DNA of 7,835 bases, taken from Methanoregula sp. Lineage in GTDB: Archaea; Halobacteriota; Methanomicrobia; Methanomicrobiales; Methanospirillaceae. The position numbers and the translations under genes were made by a program. Location of the stretch: NCBI GenBank assembly GCA_028705545.1, contig JAQWDG010000071.1, positions 1-7,835 on the forward strand, read 5' to 3'. Shown here one piece after another: positions 5,539 through 7,835 of this stretch. The first letter of the stretch is position 1. Each line of letters opens with the position of its first letter. Below the pieces are notes generated by a model. It worked only from the letters and a program-made list of their open reading frames with translations. It did not search any database and was not told the origin of the DNA.

Positions 5539-7835
5539 ATGGCTGAAGTGCAACTGCGGGTCGACTCCGCATACCCCGGCGATCAGGGCGGGGGCAAGGC
5601 GCGGCTCGACCCTGAGACAATGCTTCTCTTAAAGATCTCCCCCGGGGATCTCGTAGTAGTCGAAGGAAAGCGCCGCACGGTAGCAAAAGTCTGGCGGTCC
5701 CTTGTCGAGGACTGGAACCAGCACAAGATCCGGATCGATAATTTTACCCGGACAAATGCCGGCGTCGCCATCGGGGAACCGGTCAAGGTCTCCACGATCA
5801 CGGACGAGGTCGAGGCAAAACGCGTGGTCCTTGCCCCGCCCGAAGACCTCCCAAAGAAGATCCCGATCGCCAATAACCCGCATGTAATAAACGGCCTGAT
5901 AGATTTCCCTGTCGTGAAAAACGACTCGATCCCGATCATGCTCGGCCTGCCGTTTGTCCAGCCGCAGATCGTAGCCTTCAAGGTGGTTGAGATCGAGCCC
6001 GAAGAGGCTGTGATCATCACCAAGAATACCTCGGTCGAGTTTTCCGACAAGCCGGCCGCCGGTTTCGAAGGCGTGAAGCGCTTCTCGTACGAGGATATCG
6101 GCGGTTTAAAGGACGAGCTCCAGCGTCTCCGCGAGACGATCGAGCTCCCCTTGCGTCATCCCGAACTCTTCCAGAAACTGGGGATCGAGCCGCCTAAGGG
6201 CGTGCTCCTCTACGGTCCGCCCGGGACGGGAAAGACGCTGATCGCGAAAGCCGTTGCAAGCGAGAGCGGTGCGCACTTCATCTCGATTGCCGGCCCCGAA
6301 GTGATCTCGAAATATTACGGTGAGAGCGAACAAAGGCTCCGCGAGGTCTTCGAGGAGGCCCGGGAGAACGCACCTTCCATTGTCTTCATCGACGAACTCG
6401 ACTCGATTGCGCCCCGACGCGAGGAAGTGACCGGGGAAGTGGAGCGCCGGGTCGTGGCCCAGCTCCTGACCATGATGGACGGCCTCGAAGAGCGGGGACA
6501 GGTCGTGGTGATCGGCGCGACAAACCGCGTGGACGCAATCGATGCGGCCCTGCGCCGGCCCGGCCGGTTCGACCGCGAGATCGAGATCGGTGTTCCGGGC
6601 GAACCGGACCGGATCGAAATTTTGAAGATCCATACCCGGGGCATGCCGCTTGCCGAGGATGTGAGCCTCGATATCCTCTCGCAGCAGACCCACGGGTTTG
6701 TGGGAGCAGACCTCGCGGCCCTTGCCCGCGAAGCGGCAATCCGTGCCCTGCGCCGGTACCTGCCCGAGCTCGACCTGGACAAGGCTGAGATCGACCAGGA
6801 GACGCTCGACAAGCTCAAGGTCTTTGCCGCGGACTTCCGGAGCGCCCAGCGCGATGTGGGGCCGAGCGCCATGCGGGAAGTGATGCTCGAGGTCTCGCAC
6901 GTAAAGTGGGAGACAGTCGGAGGTCTCGAATCTGCAAAAGTCGAGGTCAAGGAAGCGGTCGAGTACCCGCTGACCCAGAGGGAGCGCTTCGAGAACCTCG
7001 GGATCGAGCCGCCGAAGGGCGTGCTCCTCTACGGCCCGCCCGGGACGGGAAAGACGCTGATCGCAAAGGCGGTCGCAAGCGAGAGCGGCGCAAACTTCAT
7101 CCCGGTCCGAGGCCCGCAGCTCCTCTCGAAGTGGGTGGGCGAGAGCGAACGGGCGGTGCGGGAGATCTTCCGCAAGGCCCGGCAGGTCTCGCCGTCGATC
7201 ATCTTCTTTGACGAGATCGATGCCCTTGCCCCGGCACGGGGAACTTCGAACGACTCGCACGTGATCGACAACGTGCTCAACCAGATCCTCACCGAGATGG
7301 ACGGCCTCGAAGAGTTAAAGGATGTCGTGGTGATGGGCGCGACCAACCGCCCCGACATCGTGGACCCGGCGCTTCTCAGAGCCGGCCGGTTCGACCGGCT
7401 GGTATATATCGGCGAGCCGACCGCAGAGGACCGGAAGAAGATCATCGGCATCCACACCCAGTACATGCCGCTTGAAGGTTCTGCGATTGAAGAGATCGTG
7501 AACCTGACCGAAGGCTTCACCGAGGACATGCTCGGCGGGCTCACCGAAAAGCTCGGGAAGGACAAGGCAGTCACGGCAGAGGAGATCAGGGCCGCGATCG
7601 TTCCGGCAAAGGACAAGGCTGCCGGTATTCCCAAAGGTGCCCGGCGCCGGCGCATCGTGGACATCCTGCACGACAATCACCTCACGTTTGCCGACCCGGC
7701 CCGGGAGAAAGTCGTTGCCGATCTCTCGGACATGACCGCGGGCTTTGTGGGGGCAGACCTCGAATCGCTCTGCCGCGAGGCGGGCATGCTCGCTCTCCGC
7801 GAGGGAGCGTCATTTGTTGCCGGGAAACATTTCAT
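5539..7835 (+). CDS. CDC48/VCP-family AAA+ ATPase with an expanded D2 lid (3' end outside window)
   Basis: 765 codons are visible and the frame is open at the right edge. The N-terminal substrate/cofactor-binding region (about 1-185: double-psi barrel start VQLRVDSAYPGD, then RRTVAKVW and RTNAGVAIG) is complete. D1 has Walker A GPPGTGKT (226-233, K232), pore loop KYYG (258-261), Walker B IVFIDE (281-286), sensor-1 N329 and arginine fingers R340/R343. D2 has Walker A (499-506, K505), pore loop KWVG (531-534), Walker B IIFFDE (554-559), sensor-1 N603 and arginine fingers R614/R617, so both rings should hydrolyse ATP. The protein should form a hexamer that unfolds or extracts proteins, probably feeding the archaeal proteasome. 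The D2 lid is odd: IHT (638-640) and the GFVGADL motif (735-741) are about 97 residues apart, against 22 in D1 (see findings). The start at 5539 is preferred over 5524 because of the TATA position and the family N-terminus. AAGGT lies only one base before the ATG, too close to act as a normal ribosome binding site. Confidence 0.93.
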   Translation, partial: MAEVQLRVDSAYPGDQGGGKARLDPETMLLLKISPGDLVVVEGKRRTVAKVWRSLVEDWNQHKIRIDNFTRTNAGVAIGEPVKVSTITDEVEAKRVVLAPPEDLPKKIPIANNPHVINGLIDFPVVKNDSIPIMLGLPFVQPQIVAFKVVEIEPEEAVIITKNTSVEFSDKPAAGFEGVKRFSYEDIGGLKDELQRLRETIELPLRHPELFQKLGIEPPKGVLLYGPPGTGKTLIAKAVASESGAHFISIAGPEVISKYYGESEQRLREVFEEARENAPSIVFIDELDSIAPRREEVTGEVERRVVAQLLTMMDGLEERGQVVVIGATNRVDAIDAALRRPGRFDREIEIGVPGEPDRIEILKIHTRGMPLAEDVSLDILSQQTHGFVGADLAALAREAAIRALRRYLPELDLDKAEIDQETLDKLKVFAADFRSAQRDVGPSAMREVMLEVSHVKWETVGGLESAKVEVKEAVEYPLTQRERFENLGIEPPKGVLLYGPPGTGKTLIAKAVASESGANFIPVRGPQLLSKWVGESERAVREIFRKARQVSPSIIFFDEIDALAPARGTSNDSHVIDNVLNQILTEMDGLEELKDVVVMGATNRPDIVDPALLRAGRFDRLVYIGEPTAEDRKKIIGIHTQYMPLEGSAIEEIVNLTEGFTEDMLGGLTEKLGKDKAVTAEEIRAAIVPAKDKAAGIPKGARRRRIVDILHDNHLTFADPAREKVVADLSDMTAGFVGADLESLCREAGMLALREGASFVAGKHF
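6181..6282 (+). repeat. Nucleotide repeat around the D1 Walker A motif (copy 1)
   Basis: These 102 bases match 7000-7101 with nine differences, eight of them synonymous. They encode GIEPPKGVLLYGPPGTGKT and the following helix of D1. Similarity falls away quickly on both sides. It is part of the coding sequence and reflects the two related AAA+ modules. Confidence 0.8.
7000..7101 (+). repeat. Nucleotide repeat around the D2 Walker A motif (copy 2)
   Basis: This is the partner of 6181-6282, offset by 819 nt (273 codons). An uninterrupted identity of 29 nt spans the GPPGTGKT codons. The only amino-acid change in the block is His in D1 to Asn in D2. Confidence 0.8.

Noticed and set aside
6106..7260. 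384-codon open frame on the minus strand opposite the CDC48-like gene
   Set aside because: It lies fully antisense to D1 and D2. Its internal repeats simply mirror the D1/D2 repeat of the true gene, and no promoter or start signal was seen.
1..7835. Search by eye for tRNA, rRNA, CRISPR arrays, insertion sequences and phage genes
   Set aside because: Nothing was found. The window is almost completely filled by five genes with short gaps, and no terminal inverted repeats, spaced direct repeats or transposase-like frames were seen.

Overview
The window reads as chromosomal DNA of a euryarchaeal methanogen, most likely a member of the Methanomicrobiales (Methanoregula-like). The reasons are the euryarchaeal RadB recombinase paralogue, an archaeal CDC48/VAT-type double AAA+ ATPase, a large winged-helix/multi-PAS protein of the kind expanded in that order, archaeal TATA-like promoters with little or no leader, an oligo-T terminator, and GC-rich coding sequence with AT-rich promoters. 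The lineage is inferred from gene content and protein style, not from a search.

Layout. Four genes lie on the minus strand and one on the plus strand. Reading the minus strand from right to left: larC (5496-4309) makes the LarC enzyme that inserts nickel into the pincer cofactor; radB (4312-3620) overlaps it by 4 nt and is probably translationally coupled. After a 56-nt gap comes an 820-residue winged-helix protein with six PAS domains and no kinase (3563-1101), whose AT-rich promoter carries a perfect 9-bp inverted repeat over the probable TATA box. An oligo-T terminator follows it. Then comes a radical SAM protein with a C-terminal helix-hairpin-helix (1031 to the left edge, incomplete), which resembles the putative DNA modification/repair radical SAM family. 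On the plus strand, divergent from larC across about 42 bp, is a CDC48/VCP-like AAA+ ATPase (5539 to the right edge, incomplete).

How the parts relate. larC and radB look like a two-gene transcription unit that may read through into the PAS gene. The larC and cdc48 promoters must interlock in a very small space. radB and the radical SAM/HhH protein are both DNA-transaction genes, but no single pathway joins all five genes.

The most unusual item is in the CDC48 protein. The helical lid of its second AAA+ module carries about 75 extra residues, which look like a diverged partial tandem copy of the lid followed by a basic KGARRRR patch. The second most notable is the HTH-PAS gene with the symmetric site over its own promoter, which suggests autoregulation. 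No tRNA, rRNA, CRISPR array, insertion sequence or phage gene was seen. Nearly all of the window is coding, and no gene-free stretch exceeds 70 nt.
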